Of a DNA stretch of 58,206 nucleotides, positions 49,806 to 58,206 are shown one piece after another. The notes beneath the pieces were generated by a model. That model saw only the letters and a program-made list of their open reading frames with translations, did no database searches and was not told where the DNA came from. The position numbers and the translations under genes were made by a program. Source of the DNA: CAZBDU01 sp964490725 (GTDB lineage Bacteria > Spirochaetota > Spirochaetia > SZUA-6 > DRHE01); assembly GCA_964490725.1 (NCBI GenBank), contig CAZBDU010000026.1, forward strand, positions 1-58,206. Reading direction: 5' to 3'. Each line of letters begins with the position of its first letter. Position 1 is the first letter of the stretch.

Positions 49806-50833
49806 ACCCTGGCTGCGCCCGTCCATGCGGAGCCCTCCCTGCCTATGCGTCCGAGCACGTTCTGCAGCGCCACCGCGCCTACCACCATGATTCCCTTCAC
49901 CATCTGCTGGGGGTAGGCCTTGACTCCAAGCAGATCCATCACGTTCGCCACGACCCCCACGATCAGGACGCCGATCAGCGTGCCGCCAAGATTGCCGCGG
50001 CCACCCTGCAGCCGAGTGCCGCCTATCACCACCGCCCCTATGGCATCCAACTCCCAGCCGCTGGCCACCGTCGGGTCGCCCGCTCCCATTCTCCCGGTCA
50101 TCAGAGCACCCACGAACGCCGCGCAGAAACCGGAGATCACGAAGGGGCTGATGCGGTACAGGCGCGGGATGATGCCGGACAGCCGGGCTGCCTCCTCGTT
50201 GCCGCCCACGGCATAGATGCGGCGTCCATATCGGGTGAGGGTGAGGACCAGGGCGCCGACGCCGAGCAGCACCAGCCACAGCAGCGACGGGAGGGGCAGG
50301 CCGATGGTCGACCCGTACGCCAGGAAGCTCGTGTATTCAGGAACGCCGTAGAGGGGCTGGCCGTTCGTGTAGGAGAGCGCCAGCCCGCGAACGGCAAACA
50401 TCATGCCCAGGGTGATGACAAACGAATGCAGCCTGAGATAGTAGGAGAGGCCTCCGCTGAGGAGACCGATCACGCTGCCCGCGATCAGCACCACGACCAG
50501 GTTCAGAGGAACGGGCAGCAGCGGCGTGATTCCCTGCCCGCTGTAGACGAAGATTTCCGTGGGCATGAACGTGAACAGCGACCCGTGCATCAAGGTAGCG
50601 AAGAGGATCGAAGAGAAACCTACGATCGAACCAACCGAGAGATCGATACCCGCCGTGAGGATCACGAACGTCATGCCAATGGAGAGAATGCCCGTGAAGC
50701 TCACCTGGGTGAGCAGGTTGGCGATGTTGGCGTAGGTCAGGAACAGCGGCGACAGGATCGCCGCCACGACGCCCAGCATCAACAGAATCGCGAGAAGCGC
50801 CAGCGTCCGGGCCAGATTGGGTGCCACTCTCAT
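49802..50833 (-). CDS. Ribose-type ABC transporter permease (first)
   Basis: The 343-residue RbsC-like permease has GMTFVILTAGIDLSVGSIVG near residue 55, LRLHSFVITLGMMFAVRGLAL, and GAVVIGGTRLQGGRGNLGGT near 270. I chose the ATG at 50833 because GAGGGAGGCGAGG lies upstream and MRVAPNLARTLALLAILL is a natural start; the longer frame begins in the intergenic hairpin. It sits between the binding-protein gene and the ATPase. Confidence 0.9.
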   Translation of the reverse strand: MRVAPNLARTLALLAILLMLGVVAAILSPLFLTYANIANLLTQVSFTGILSIGMTFVILTAGIDLSVGSIVGFSSILFATLMHGSLFTFMPTEIFVYSGQGITPLLPVPLNLVVVLIAGSVIGLLSGGLSYYLRLHSFVITLGMMFAVRGLALSYTNGQPLYGVPEYTSFLAYGSTIGLPLPSLLWLVLLGVGALVLTLTRYGRRIYAVGGNEEAARLSGIIPRLYRISPFVISGFCAAFVGALMTGRMGAGDPTVASGWELDAIGAVVIGGTRLQGGRGNLGGTLIGVLIVGVVANVMDLLGVKAYPQQMVKGIMVVGAVALQNVLGRIGREGSAWTGAARV

Positions 50834-50876
50834 TCGTTGGCCTCGCCTCCCTCCTGCTTGCAGATAGTATGACCGC

Positions 50877-50904
50877 CGTACGAGCGTGACCGGCACGCCG
50901 TACG
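50877..50904 (-). other. Hairpin between binding-protein and permease genes
   Basis: CGTACG-A-GCGTG (50877-50888) pairs with CACGC-CGTACG (50894-50904) with one bulged base and a 5-base loop. There is no T-run. It lies in the 110-base gap after the binding-protein gene and may protect its message or partly terminate transcription. Confidence 0.55.
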
Positions 50905-50943
50905 ACGGTCTCGTTCACATGCTACAACCGGCTTCCTGCCGCC

Positions 50944-52011
50944 TTAGAAAACGGCGTTCGGATCGTAGTAGTCCTTGATGTTGTCTGCTGTGACCAGAAC
51001 CGTTCCGGTAATGATGTCCTTGTCCCCCTCCATGTACACGCTGGCGCCGAGCTTGGGATCTTCTTTCTTGATGGCGGCGACCGTGTCCGCGGGAGACATG
51101 CCTTTCTGCAGATAGTCTACCAGGACCCGCACGGCGATGCGAGTGATGTCCCAGGAGTTGTTCACGATGGTGGACTTGTACTGGCCGCCCTTCATGATTT
51201 CCTGATACGCTTCCTTCTGGCCGTCCACGCTGGAGATCATGACCTTCGTCATCTTTGCTTCCTGCAGGGCCTGCAGGGCGCCCAACCCCATGGCGTCGTT
51301 GGCGGCGTACACGAGGTCAATCTTGTTGCCGTGAGCGGCGATGGCCTGTTCCATCTTGGTCAGGCCCTGGCTCTGGTTATAGAAGGCGGCGTACTTGCCC
51401 AGAATGGTGTACTTGCCCTTGTTCTGCGGTTCATCCAGAACGCTGAGCATGCCATTCATCCGCCCGATGTTGGCGGGACCACCCGGATCGCCCTCCAGGA
51501 GGACTATGTTACCCCCGTTGGGGAGCAGTTTCTGCGAGATGTACTGCCCCTGAAGGACCCCGGCCTTCCACTGATCGATCCCGACGTAGGCGATGTAGTC
51601 GCCGTAGAGGTTCCGGTCGATCGCCACGACGGGAATTCCCCGCGCTGTGACCTGCTTGATCACGGGCTGGGTACCATATTCGGTGGCCGAGTTCACAATG
51701 AGCGCGTTGATGCCCTGCACCAGCAGGTTGTTGATTTGATTGATCTGCGTGGCAACATCGTTGTCCGCGTTCAGGATGGTGATCTTGGCACCCAGGCGCT
51801 GCGCGGTCTCCCGTGCCGCCCGCTCCATGGCGACGTAGTAGGGCGCATTGAGAGCCACCTGGGAGAACCCGATGTTGACGTTCTGGACCGTCTTTGGCGC
51901 GGCAGACTTTCCTTTCTCGGTCTGGCCACCCGCAAATACGAATGGTTCAAACGAAATCAGTACCACCAGCACCAAAGCTACGAACAGCCAGCGAGACACA
52001 CGTTTGTTCAT
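50944..52011 (-). CDS. Ribose-type periplasmic sugar-binding protein
   Basis: The 355-residue protein has a signal peptide (MNKRVSRWLFVALVLVVLIS, ending VFAGGQTEKGK) and the periplasmic-binding-protein-4 (RbsB-like) fold. Typical features are NIGFSQVALNAPYYVAMERA, ITILNADNDVATQINQINNL, LIVNSATEYGTQPVIKQ, GIPVVAIDRN, and DLVYAANDAMGLGALQALQE. It delivers a sugar or polyol to the two permeases and ATPase downstream. AGAGGAGGAA precedes the ATG. The ligand is unknown; the upstream dehydrogenase suggests a polyol or an oxidisable sugar. Confidence 0.9.
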   Translation of the reverse strand: MNKRVSRWLFVALVLVVLISFEPFVFAGGQTEKGKSAAPKTVQNVNIGFSQVALNAPYYVAMERAARETAQRLGAKITILNADNDVATQINQINNLLVQGINALIVNSATEYGTQPVIKQVTARGIPVVAIDRNLYGDYIAYVGIDQWKAGVLQGQYISQKLLPNGGNIVLLEGDPGGPANIGRMNGMLSVLDEPQNKGKYTILGKYAAFYNQSQGLTKMEQAIAAHGNKIDLVYAANDAMGLGALQALQEAKMTKVMISSVDGQKEAYQEIMKGGQYKSTIVNNSWDITRIAVRVLVDYLQKGMSPADTVAAIKKEDPKLGASVYMEGDKDIITGTVLVTADNIKDYYDPNAVF

Positions 52012-52098
52012 GTTTCCTCCTCTTCCCTTTGCTCAAGCACAAGAATATGGTGAACGATTCGCCCTGCGTTTCATCTCATACGCCTCTCCTTTCGCCGA

Positions 52099-52119
52099 CC
52101 GGGGGGTGAACCGCCCCGG
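52099..52119 (-). other. Hairpin between dehydrogenase and binding-protein genes
   Basis: CCGGGG (52099-52104) pairs with CCCCGG (52114-52119) across a 9-base loop, in the 129-base gap downstream of the dehydrogenase stop. No T-run follows. Confidence 0.4.
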
Positions 52120-52140
52120 GAACGGCAGTGGTGACGGCTC

Positions 52141-52908
52141 TCAGTCCATGTAGTATCCGCCGTTCACGTTTATGGTTTCTCCGGTCACGAAAGCCGATTC
52201 CTCTGATGCCAGGAAGAGAATCACCGCCGAAACATCCCGCGGCGTGGCGAGACGGCGAAGGGGGATGACGGCAGCCGCTTTCGCCTTCCTGACCTCGTCC
52301 CAGTAGTCCATCATTGGCGTCATCACCGCGTGCGGAGCGACCGCGTTGACATTCACATTGAAAGGGCCCAGATGGCGTGCCGCGGACTTTGTAATGCTGA
52401 TCACCGCGCCCTTCGACGCCCCATAAGCGAATATCGTCGAGCCGTCACCGTTCTTTCCGGCGATGGAGGAGAGGCTGATGATCTTGCCGTAGCGTTGTCG
52501 CTTCATGTACGGGGCCACGGCACGGATGCAATAGAGGACACCCTTGACGTTGATGTCCAGCGTGCGGTCGATATCCGAGTTGGTCGTCTCTTCCAGGGTC
52601 GCGCTCAGGAGCAGGCCCGCATTGTTTACCAGGATGTCGACGGTCTGGAAACGATCGACAGCTTGTAGGACCAGACTCTCCACCTGCTCTGAAGCGGCAA
52701 CGTCGCAGGGGCAGGCGAATGCCGTGCCGCCCAGGGTCTCGATTTCAGAAACGACCCGCGCCATGCCGTCACCGTCTATGTCGGTCACCACGACTTTCGC
52801 GCCCTGGCTGGCAAGATCGAGGGCTACCTGGCGGCCGATACCGCTTGCCGATCCCGTGACGATCGCGGCCCGGCCCTTGAATCGTTCGCCCCCGCCATTC
52901 GTGGCCAC
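52141..52908 (-). CDS. Short-chain dehydrogenase/reductase
   Basis: The 255-residue protein is a classical SDR. It has the cofactor motif TGSASGIG (18-25), D43 after the second strand (VVVTDIDG), which favours NAD, NNAG (95-98), the catalytic serine near 147, and Y162-x3-K166 (AYGASKG). The C-terminal FVTGETINVNGGYYMD is standard. It would oxidise a sugar or polyol in the cytoplasm. A GTG start at 52908 with AGGAG 7 nt upstream is chosen. It is the first gene of the sugar-import operon, so it probably acts on the imported compound. Confidence 0.88.
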   Translation of the reverse strand: MATNGGGERFKGRAAIVTGSASGIGRQVALDLASQGAKVVVTDIDGDGMARVVSEIETLGGTAFACPCDVAASEQVESLVLQAVDRFQTVDILVNNAGLLLSATLEETTNSDIDRTLDINVKGVLYCIRAVAPYMKRQRYGKIISLSSIAGKNGDGSTIFAYGASKGAVISITKSAARHLGPFNVNVNAVAPHAVMTPMMDYWDEVRKAKAAAVIPLRRLATPRDVSAVILFLASEESAFVTGETINVNGGYYMD

Positions 52909-53035
52909 CTATCGGCTCCTCTGATCGCTGCCTGCGGAACGCAGGATCTGCACCGGTACGGGATTACGCTGTCCTGCAACCGCCCGTACTTCCGCACTGG
53001 TCATTGATGTTATGTTTGAACCATATTTCGATGCA

Positions 53036-53064
53036 TTTCTACCATAGCCTGGCCGGGCTGTCAA
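53036..53064 (-). promoter_or_regulatory. Promoter of the dehydrogenase/sugar import operon
   Basis: On the minus strand TTGACA (53064-53059) and TAGAAA (53041-53036) are 17 bases apart. The leader to the GTG at 52908 is about 120 nt. Confidence 0.55.
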
Positions 53065-53152
53065 GCCTGTTTCGGCATGGATCCATTGCAGGTGCAGGCG
53101 CCGTTTCTCCATCCTTTCGCGGACCACGCCGGCCGCGCCGGCCGACCTGTTC

Positions 53153-53181
53153 TTGACAAGGGCATCGTCCGGTGTTACGAA
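53153..53181 (+). promoter_or_regulatory. Promoter of the second DeoR gene
   Basis: TTGACA (53153-53158) and TACGAA (53176-53181) are 17 bases apart. The -35 box is perfect and the -10 box weak. Confidence 0.45.
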
Positions 53182-53291
53182 AGTATCAGAATCCGCAGCA
53201 ATCCCGACGGGACTTGCGTCAGAACGAGCACGGAGGCTGCAGCCAGAGGCTCGGTGCCCGCCCCGGTCGGGTCTCGGGCAGGGGAAGACCG

Positions 53292-54065
53292 GTGGACAAG
53301 AACCAGCGCATCAAGGACATCGTCAACCAACTGCGGCTCAACAGCTTCGTCAAGATCAAGGACCTGAAGGACGCGCTGGGGGTCTCTGAGATGACTGTTC
53401 GTAGAGACCTGAGCCTTCTGGCGGGCGACAACATCGTGCGGCTCATTCCTGGAGGGGCGGTGCTTGCAAGGCCCCCACTGGAGTCAGATGACGAGAAGTA
53501 CGTCATAACCCACGAGGGAACGCTCAGGACTCGAGAGAAGATCAACATCGGCCAGAAGGCGGCCTCCCTCATAGAGCCCCGCGATTCGATCATCGTCGAC
53601 ATCGGGTCCACCACTGAGTATGTAGCCAAGTTCATCCGCGAGGACGTTCCTCTTACCGTCCTCTGCTACACAATCAACATTCTGGTCGAAATCTACCGCA
53701 AACGGAACTGCAGCGTGATCTTCCCGGGGGGGTACTTCCACCCGGAGGAGCTGGTGTTCGAGAGCCCGGAAGGCATCAGCCTCATAGGGCGGACACGGGC
53801 CGACAAGGCGTTCGTGTCGGCTGCGGGTGTGCACAAGGACCTCGGTGTCACGACGGTCTACCCTTACGAGCTGGAGCTCAAGAAAACCATCATGAAGGCT
53901 GCGAAAACCAGGATTCTGGTGGCGGATTCCAGCAAGTTCGGCAAGGCGAAGAGCGTGTACTTCGGCGACCTCGACGAGTTTGACCTGCTGGTTACCGATG
54001 CTGGGATTCCCGAAGACTACGTCGAGGCTATCCAATCCAAGGGTATTGGACTGGTTCTGGCTTGA
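53292..54065 (+). CDS. DeoR-family transcriptional regulator (second)
   Basis: The 257-residue protein has the DeoR winged helix (VDKNQRIKDIVNQL, SFVKIKDLKDALGVSEMTVR, then RDLSLL) and the C-terminal sensor (IIVDIGSTTEYVAKF near 105, ADKAFVSAAGVHKDLGVT, and LVADSSKFGKAKSV near 210). The GTG at 53292 follows GGGGAAG. It diverges from the dehydrogenase/ABC operon and very probably represses it until a phosphosugar inducer appears. The gene upstream part to 53172 is not conserved. It is about equal in length to the DeoR at 174 but more typical in sequence. Confidence 0.88.
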   Translation: MDKNQRIKDIVNQLRLNSFVKIKDLKDALGVSEMTVRRDLSLLAGDNIVRLIPGGAVLARPPLESDDEKYVITHEGTLRTREKINIGQKAASLIEPRDSIIVDIGSTTEYVAKFIREDVPLTVLCYTINILVEIYRKRNCSVIFPGGYFHPEELVFESPEGISLIGRTRADKAFVSAAGVHKDLGVTTVYPYELELKKTIMKAAKTRILVADSSKFGKAKSVYFGDLDEFDLLVTDAGIPEDYVEAIQSKGIGLVLA

Positions 54066-54152
54066 CCTGCGACAAGCTCGCCCGCAACTGCAGCGGGCCG
54101 GACTCGCCCCCCCCTGCCCAGCAGAGCACTTATTGCTTATGATTGGATCGGG

Positions 54153-57100
54153 ATGATACTCTTTCACGCGGGCCTGCTCGAGGACGCGTTCCTCCTCTGG
54201 GCCGAAGCGAAGGCGGCACCGCCGCCTCGGGAGCGGGGCTCCGGGCCGGGCGCGCCGCCGGCCGAGGGTTCGTCAGGCCCTGGCGCCGCCTCCGGGGGCG
54301 CCGGGCGCTCCGGCACGCCTTGCGCGGTCCATCCCTTTGCAGCCGGAAGGTCCCGGATGCGGCAGGCCCTGATCCAGGCCGGGCTCAAGTGGATCACTCC
54401 AGGAAAGCCCCAGGTCGTGGCGGCCTGGCTGCCCTCGACGGCCGGGCGGCCGCTTCCCTCCTCGCCCCTGGTGGGAGAGGCCCCGGAGGAAGATGAGCCG
54501 CCCGGGCCTGGTGAGGCCGCCGGGGCGGGCGCCGGGGAGCCGGCTGGCGCGCCCGGGCCCGACATGTTGGCCGCGCCCCGGCTCCTTCCCTGGCGGGTGG
54601 AGGCGCTGGCGCTGGCTGCTTCCGACCTGGTGGAGCTCCTGGCCGCCTGCGCCGTCCGCAGGCCCCTGGCGCCCGGCGTCGCCGCCGGGCCCGAGCTGTC
54701 CTACTGGACGGGGGTCCTGGCGTTTGCCGCCTCGCTCGCGGCTCGGGAGCGCTACCTGCCGGGAGCCGTGCAGAAGAACGGGAGCTTCCTGGCCCGCTGG
54801 GAACCCGTGTTCAACGGCCCTGACGCCGGGGTCCTGGAGCGCCTCCAGGGAGAGCTTCCTGCGGTGTCCCGGTGTCTGGCCGCCGTTTCCAACGGCGCGG
54901 CTTCGCCCCCCCAGGAGGGTCCCCGGCGGATCATCAGCGTCTTCGTGGGCCAGATGGTGGACCATCTGGTGCGCGGCTCCCTCACCGGCTTTCGCTCCTC
55001 CACCGCTACCCACCGCCAAAGCCTGAAGCCCGGGGAGCTGGCCAGCCTGCACGACTGCTGGATGTATGCGCTGAAGAGCCCGGACCCCGTGATGCGCTGG
55101 GACGCGGTCGAGCTGCAGGGGTTCGTGGAGACCCTGCTGGAGTGGCGGCGCCCGGTCTGGCTCACCGCCGCTTCCCCGTTCCGGCTCTGCTTCAGGCTGG
55201 AGGAGCCGGAGGCGGAACCGGGTCAGGGCGGGCCGGCGGCCGGGTCTGAGGAGCCGGAAACGGGAGCAGGTGAGGGCGAGCCGGAGGCCGGGCTGCAGGA
55301 GCCGGCGGGCCTATCGGGCGGCCGGGCTGCGGCCCAGGCGATGGCGCAGGCCGTCTCCGGTCCCTGGACCCTGCGCTTCCTCCTCCAGAGCCGCGAGGAT
55401 CTCAGCCTCCTGGTCCCCGCGGCCGAAGCGTGGCAGGCCGGCAGAAGCTCCGTGCTGCGCCGGTCGGGCTTCAGGCCCCGGGAGTTCCTCCTCTCCTGCC
55501 TGGGCCAGGCGGCGGCGATCTATCCGCGAATCGCCTCCAGTCTGGAGGAAGCCGCCCCCTCCCTGCTGGAGCTGGACGCCGCCGGCGCCTACCGGTTCCT
55601 CACCGGCGTGGCCGGTCCTCTCGAAGAGGCCGGCTTCGGAGTGATGCTGCCAGGGTGGTGGACCGGCCGGGGGGCCCGCGAGCGGCCCAGGCTGCGGGCC
55701 GCCGTGAAGAGCCCGCGGATGCAGGCGCCCGGGGCGCTCTCGCTGGAAGAGCTGGTGCACGTGGAATGGGAAGTGGCGCTGGGGGACCAGGCGGTGAGCC
55801 TCGAGGAGCTGCGCGCGCTGGCCGAGTTGAAGGCGCCGCTCGTGCAGGTGCGCGGCAAGTGGGTAGAGATCAACAGCTCGGAGATCGAGGCCATCCTGGC
55901 GCGTCTGCGCGGCCGAAGGCAGAAGGTGGCCCTGGGGGAGGTCCTGCGCATGGCCCTGGGCGCCCCCACGGCGGTGGCGGCCCGGCTGGAGGAGGACCTC
56001 GACGGCGTCAGGGCCACTGGCTGGGTGGAGCGGCTTCTGAGGCAGCTGGAGGGGGAGAGCCGTTTCGAGGAGCTGGCCTCTCCCCCGGGGTTCCGCGGCA
56101 CCCTGCGCCCTTACCAGCTGAAGGGCTACTCCTGGCTCGACTTTCTGAAACGCTGGGGGCTGGGTGCCTGCCTGGCCGACGACATGGGGCTGGGCAAGAC
56201 CGTGCAGGCCCTGGCGCTGATCCAGCGGAGCCGGGAGCAGGGAGAGAGGCGGCCGGTGCTTCTGGTGTGCCCCACCTCCGTCATGAACAACTGGCTGCGG
56301 GAGGCGGCCCGCTTCACGCCGGAGCTGCCGGTGATGGTCCACCACGGACCGGCACGGCCCAGGGGCGGAGATTTCGCCGCAGAGGCTGGGGAGCAGGCCA
56401 TGGTGGTCACCAGCTACGCCCTGCTCCAGCGGGACGTGGCCCATCTCAGGGAGGTGCAATGGAGCGGGGCCATCCTGGACGAGGCGCAGAACATCAAGAA
56501 CCCGGACACCCTACAGGCCCGGGCGGCCCGTTCGCTTGCGGCGGGCTACCGCATGGCGCTGACTGGCACGCCGGTGGAAAACAACGTCGGCGACCTGTGG
56601 TCCATCATGGAGTTCCTCAACCCCGGCTTTCTGGGCAGCAGAGCGGAGTTTCGCCGGCGCTTCTTCCTGCCCATCCAGGCCTATGGCAACCGGGACGCCC
56701 TGCGGCGCCTCAGGCGCGTCGTGGGCCCCTTCATCCTGCGCCGGCTGAAGACCGACCGCTCCGTGATCAGCGACCTGCCGGAGAAGATGGAGATGGACGT
56801 CTTCTGCTCGCTCACCCGGGAGCAGGCCTCCCTGTATGCCGCGGTGGTGCGGGAGCTGGAGGGGCAGTTGGAGCAGACCGAAGGGATGCACCGCCGGGGC
56901 GCGATCCTGGCCGCGTTGATGAAGCTGAAGCAGGTCTGCAACCACCCCGCCCAGTTCCTCAAAGACGGCTCCCCCATCCCGGGGCGCAGCGGCAAGCTGG
57001 CGCGGCTGACCGAGATGATCGAGGAGCTGCTGGCGGCCGCAGACAGGGCTCTGGTCTTCACCCAGTTCGCCGAGATGGGGGAGATCCTGAAACGGCACCT

Positions 57101-57527
57101 GGAGGAGACCTTTGCCGAGCCTGTGCTCTTTCTGCACGGGGGCGTCTCCAGCGTCCGGCGCGACCGGATGGTGGAGCTCTTTCAGAGCGGGGACGGCCCG
57201 GCCGTGTTCGTTCTTTCCCTGAAGGCCGGGGGCACGGGACTCAATCTGACCCGGGCCAGCCACGTGTTCCACTTCGACCGCTGGTGGAACCCGGCTGTGG
57301 AGAACCAGGCCACCGACCGCGCCTTCCGCATCGGGCAGAAACGCAACGTCCAGGTTCACAAGCTGGTGTGCGCGGGGACGCTGGAGGAGCGCATCGGCGA
57401 GCTGATCGCCGGCAAGCAGGAGCTGGCCGGGCGGCTCGTGGGTAGCGGCGAGGCCTGGCTGACGGAGCTCTCCAACCGGGAGCTCCGGGAGGTGTTCGCG
57501 CTCAGGAAGGAGGCGGTGCGGGAATGA
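54153..57527 (+). CDS. SNF2-family helicase (two-gene SWIM type)
   Basis: The 1124-residue protein has a long N-terminal region of unknown fold with acidic and Gly/Glu-rich insertions (near 110-135 and 350-390). A SNF2-associated domain like DUF3670 follows (LSLEELVHVEWEVALGDQAV near 530), then the SNF2 ATPase. Motifs are LADDMGLGKTVQ near 675, ILDEAQNIKNP near 775, TGTPVENNVGDLWS, LVFTQFAEMG, LKAGGTGLNLTRA, and RAFRIGQKRNVQ near 1053. It is a double-stranded DNA translocase. TATGAT (54138-54143) lies 9 nt before the ATG, with no clear Shine-Dalgarno sequence. It is followed after 16 bases by a SWIM-finger gene, its usual partner. Confidence 0.9.
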   Translation: MILFHAGLLEDAFLLWAEAKAAPPPRERGSGPGAPPAEGSSGPGAASGGAGRSGTPCAVHPFAAGRSRMRQALIQAGLKWITPGKPQVVAAWLPSTAGRPLPSSPLVGEAPEEDEPPGPGEAAGAGAGEPAGAPGPDMLAAPRLLPWRVEALALAASDLVELLAACAVRRPLAPGVAAGPELSYWTGVLAFAASLAARERYLPGAVQKNGSFLARWEPVFNGPDAGVLERLQGELPAVSRCLAAVSNGAASPPQEGPRRIISVFVGQMVDHLVRGSLTGFRSSTATHRQSLKPGELASLHDCWMYALKSPDPVMRWDAVELQGFVETLLEWRRPVWLTAASPFRLCFRLEEPEAEPGQGGPAAGSEEPETGAGEGEPEAGLQEPAGLSGGRAAAQAMAQAVSGPWTLRFLLQSREDLSLLVPAAEAWQAGRSSVLRRSGFRPREFLLSCLGQAAAIYPRIASSLEEAAPSLLELDAAGAYRFLTGVAGPLEEAGFGVMLPGWWTGRGARERPRLRAAVKSPRMQAPGALSLEELVHVEWEVALGDQAVSLEELRALAELKAPLVQVRGKWVEINSSEIEAILARLRGRRQKVALGEVLRMALGAPTAVAARLEEDLDGVRATGWVERLLRQLEGESRFEELASPPGFRGTLRPYQLKGYSWLDFLKRWGLGACLADDMGLGKTVQALALIQRSREQGERRPVLLVCPTSVMNNWLREAARFTPELPVMVHHGPARPRGGDFAAEAGEQAMVVTSYALLQRDVAHLREVQWSGAILDEAQNIKNPDTLQARAARSLAAGYRMALTGTPVENNVGDLWSIMEFLNPGFLGSRAEFRRRFFLPIQAYGNRDALRRLRRVVGPFILRRLKTDRSVISDLPEKMEMDVFCSLTREQASLYAAVVRELEGQLEQTEGMHRRGAILAALMKLKQVCNHPAQFLKDGSPIPGRSGKLARLTEMIEELLAAADRALVFTQFAEMGEILKRHLEETFAEPVLFLHGGVSSVRRDRMVELFQSGDGPAVFVLSLKAGGTGLNLTRASHVFHFDRWWNPAVENQATDRAFRIGQKRNVQVHKLVCAGTLEERIGELIAGKQELAGRLVGSGEAWLTELSNRELREVFALRKEAVRE

Positions 57528-57543
57528 GCGCAGGAGGGACCCA

Positions 57544-58206
57544 ATGAGCTACTGGGGTTACGAGCCCACGCGGCGCAGGACGGTGAAGGGGGGCATCAAA
57601 GCCCAGTCCCGGTCCGGGGCGTTCGGAAGACAGTGGTGGGCCCGCCGCTGGATCTGGACGCTGGAGCGGTTCGGGATCGCCTCCCGGATGAGCCGCGGCC
57701 GCTCCTACGCGCGGAGCGGGCAGGTGTTGGAGATAGAGGTCCATGGCGGCCGGGTGCGCGCCCGCGTCCAGGGCTCCCGGGCTCAGCCCTACGTGGTGGA
57801 GATAAGGATGGCCACTCTGGAGGCAGACCAGTGGCGGCGGGTGGCCGCCCGCCTGGCCGGGCGGGCGGCCTACCGGGCCGCGATGCTGGCGGGACGGATG
57901 CCCCCGGAGATCGAGGAGGCCTTCGAGGAGGCCGGGCTATCCCTGTTTCCCGGGAGGCGGAAGGACCTTTCCACGACCTGCTCCTGTCCGGATGCCGCCA
58001 ACCCCTGCAAGCACATCGCCGCCGTGTACTACCTGTTGGGGGAGGAGTTCGACCGTGACCCGTTCCTGATCTTCCGTCTCAGGGGGATCGAGCGGGAGGA
58101 CCTGCTGGAGCTGGCCGCCGGCGCGGAGGCGGCGTCCGCACCGGCGGCAAGGAGGGCGGCCAGGGGCCGGGCCGGGCAGGCTCCCGCGCCGGGGAAGCCC
58201 GGCGGG
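57544..58206 (+). CDS. SWIM zinc-finger protein (3' end outside window)
   Basis: At least 221 residues are encoded before the window ends in frame. The protein opens with the family pattern WGYEPTRRRTVKGGIKAQSR and FGRQWWARRWIWTLERFG, and has SRGRSYARSGQVLEIEV near 50. The SWIM finger is C146-x-C148 ... C154-x-H156 (TCSCPDAANPCKHIAAVYYL). A Gly/Ala/Arg-rich tail begins near 195. SWIM fingers bind DNA or partner proteins. The pair of this gene and a preceding SNF2 helicase is common in GC-rich bacteria, and the two products likely act together. Confidence 0.88.
   Translation, partial: MSYWGYEPTRRRTVKGGIKAQSRSGAFGRQWWARRWIWTLERFGIASRMSRGRSYARSGQVLEIEVHGGRVRARVQGSRAQPYVVEIRMATLEADQWRRVAARLAGRAAYRAAMLAGRMPPEIEEAFEEAGLSLFPGRRKDLSTTCSCPDAANPCKHIAAVYYLLGEEFDRDPFLIFRLRGIEREDLLELAAGAEAASAPAARRAARGRAGQAPAPGKPGG

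Larger units (their letters stand above)
52909..53291. other. Divergent regulatory region (383 bases)
   Basis: No gene is seen. It contains the divergent promoters described separately and an AT-rich stretch (52995-53045) downstream of the minus-strand start, with an imperfect dyad around GAACCATATTTC (53019-53030) that could bind the DeoR regulator. Confidence 0.5.

Noticed and set aside
54107..54114. Run of eight C before the second SNF2 gene as a phase-variable promoter element
   Set aside because: It lies in the -35 area, but there is no evidence of length variation, and GC-rich intergenic tracts of this length occur elsewhere in the window.

Overview
The window is GC-rich, densely coding bacterial chromosome. 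I see no rRNA, tRNA, CRISPR array, transposase or phage gene. The best hint to the organism is the three periplasmic binding proteins. All have signal peptides ending in the A-G-G style (AWAGGTKEAEK, AFAGGGKESSS, VFAGGQTEKGK) that I associate with Spirochaetota, so a GC-rich free-living spirochaete is my guess, not a proof. Promoters look sigma-70-like (TTGACA/TATAAT). At least five genes have a -10 box only 8-15 nt before the ATG and no Shine-Dalgarno sequence, which suggests leaderless mRNAs.

Region 1 (1-20.8 kb) is a carbohydrate-utilisation island. A DeoR regulator opens a decayed operon: truncated UroD-like gene, truncated sugar isomerase fused to a truncated alcohol dehydrogenase, then an intact rhamnulokinase. 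Next come a binding protein with a fucose/arabinose isomerase-like enzyme, a ferritin-like protein, and an ABC sugar importer operon (binding protein, two permeases, GntR regulator, epimerase-like protein). A minus-strand operon (class II aldolase-like protein, fucose-isomerase-like protein, FGGY pentulose kinase, UroD-like protein) diverges from a plus-strand pair (UroD-like protein, D-lyxose isomerase). A 17-base AT-rich palindromic element is shared by the importer promoter and this divergent promoter, tying them into one candidate regulon. Lyxose isomerase plus pentulose kinase plus aldolase would make a D-lyxose to D-xylulose to xylulose-phosphate route.

Region 2 (20.8-33.2 kb) is mixed housekeeping: a broken small membrane gene and a frameshifted winged-helix AlkZ/YcaQ-like gene, both broken at runs of eight C; a lipoprotein alpha/beta hydrolase; a NEW3-domain/ABC ATPase/permease operon behind three 11-bp TTACA repeats resembling a Pho box; a type-B carboxylesterase lipoprotein; an M29 aminopeptidase; RecQ; and an unknown protein.

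Region 3 (33.3-47.1 kb) holds a radical SAM enzyme overlapping a split-barrel/UbiA prenyltransferase fusion, a SNF2 helicase with two built-in SWIM zinc fingers, and the most unusual unit: a minus-strand operon of a TPR protein, a 1773-residue protein joining an N-terminal P-loop ATPase to a C-terminal PglZ-like phosphatase domain, and a RecD2 helicase. This looks like a BREX-related but compact nucleic-acid or defence system without a methylase.

Region 4 (47.2-58.2 kb) is a ribose-type ABC importer (binding protein, permease, ATPase, permease) led by a short-chain dehydrogenase and divergent from a DeoR regulator. It is followed by a second SNF2 helicase and a separate SWIM-finger protein that runs off the window end.
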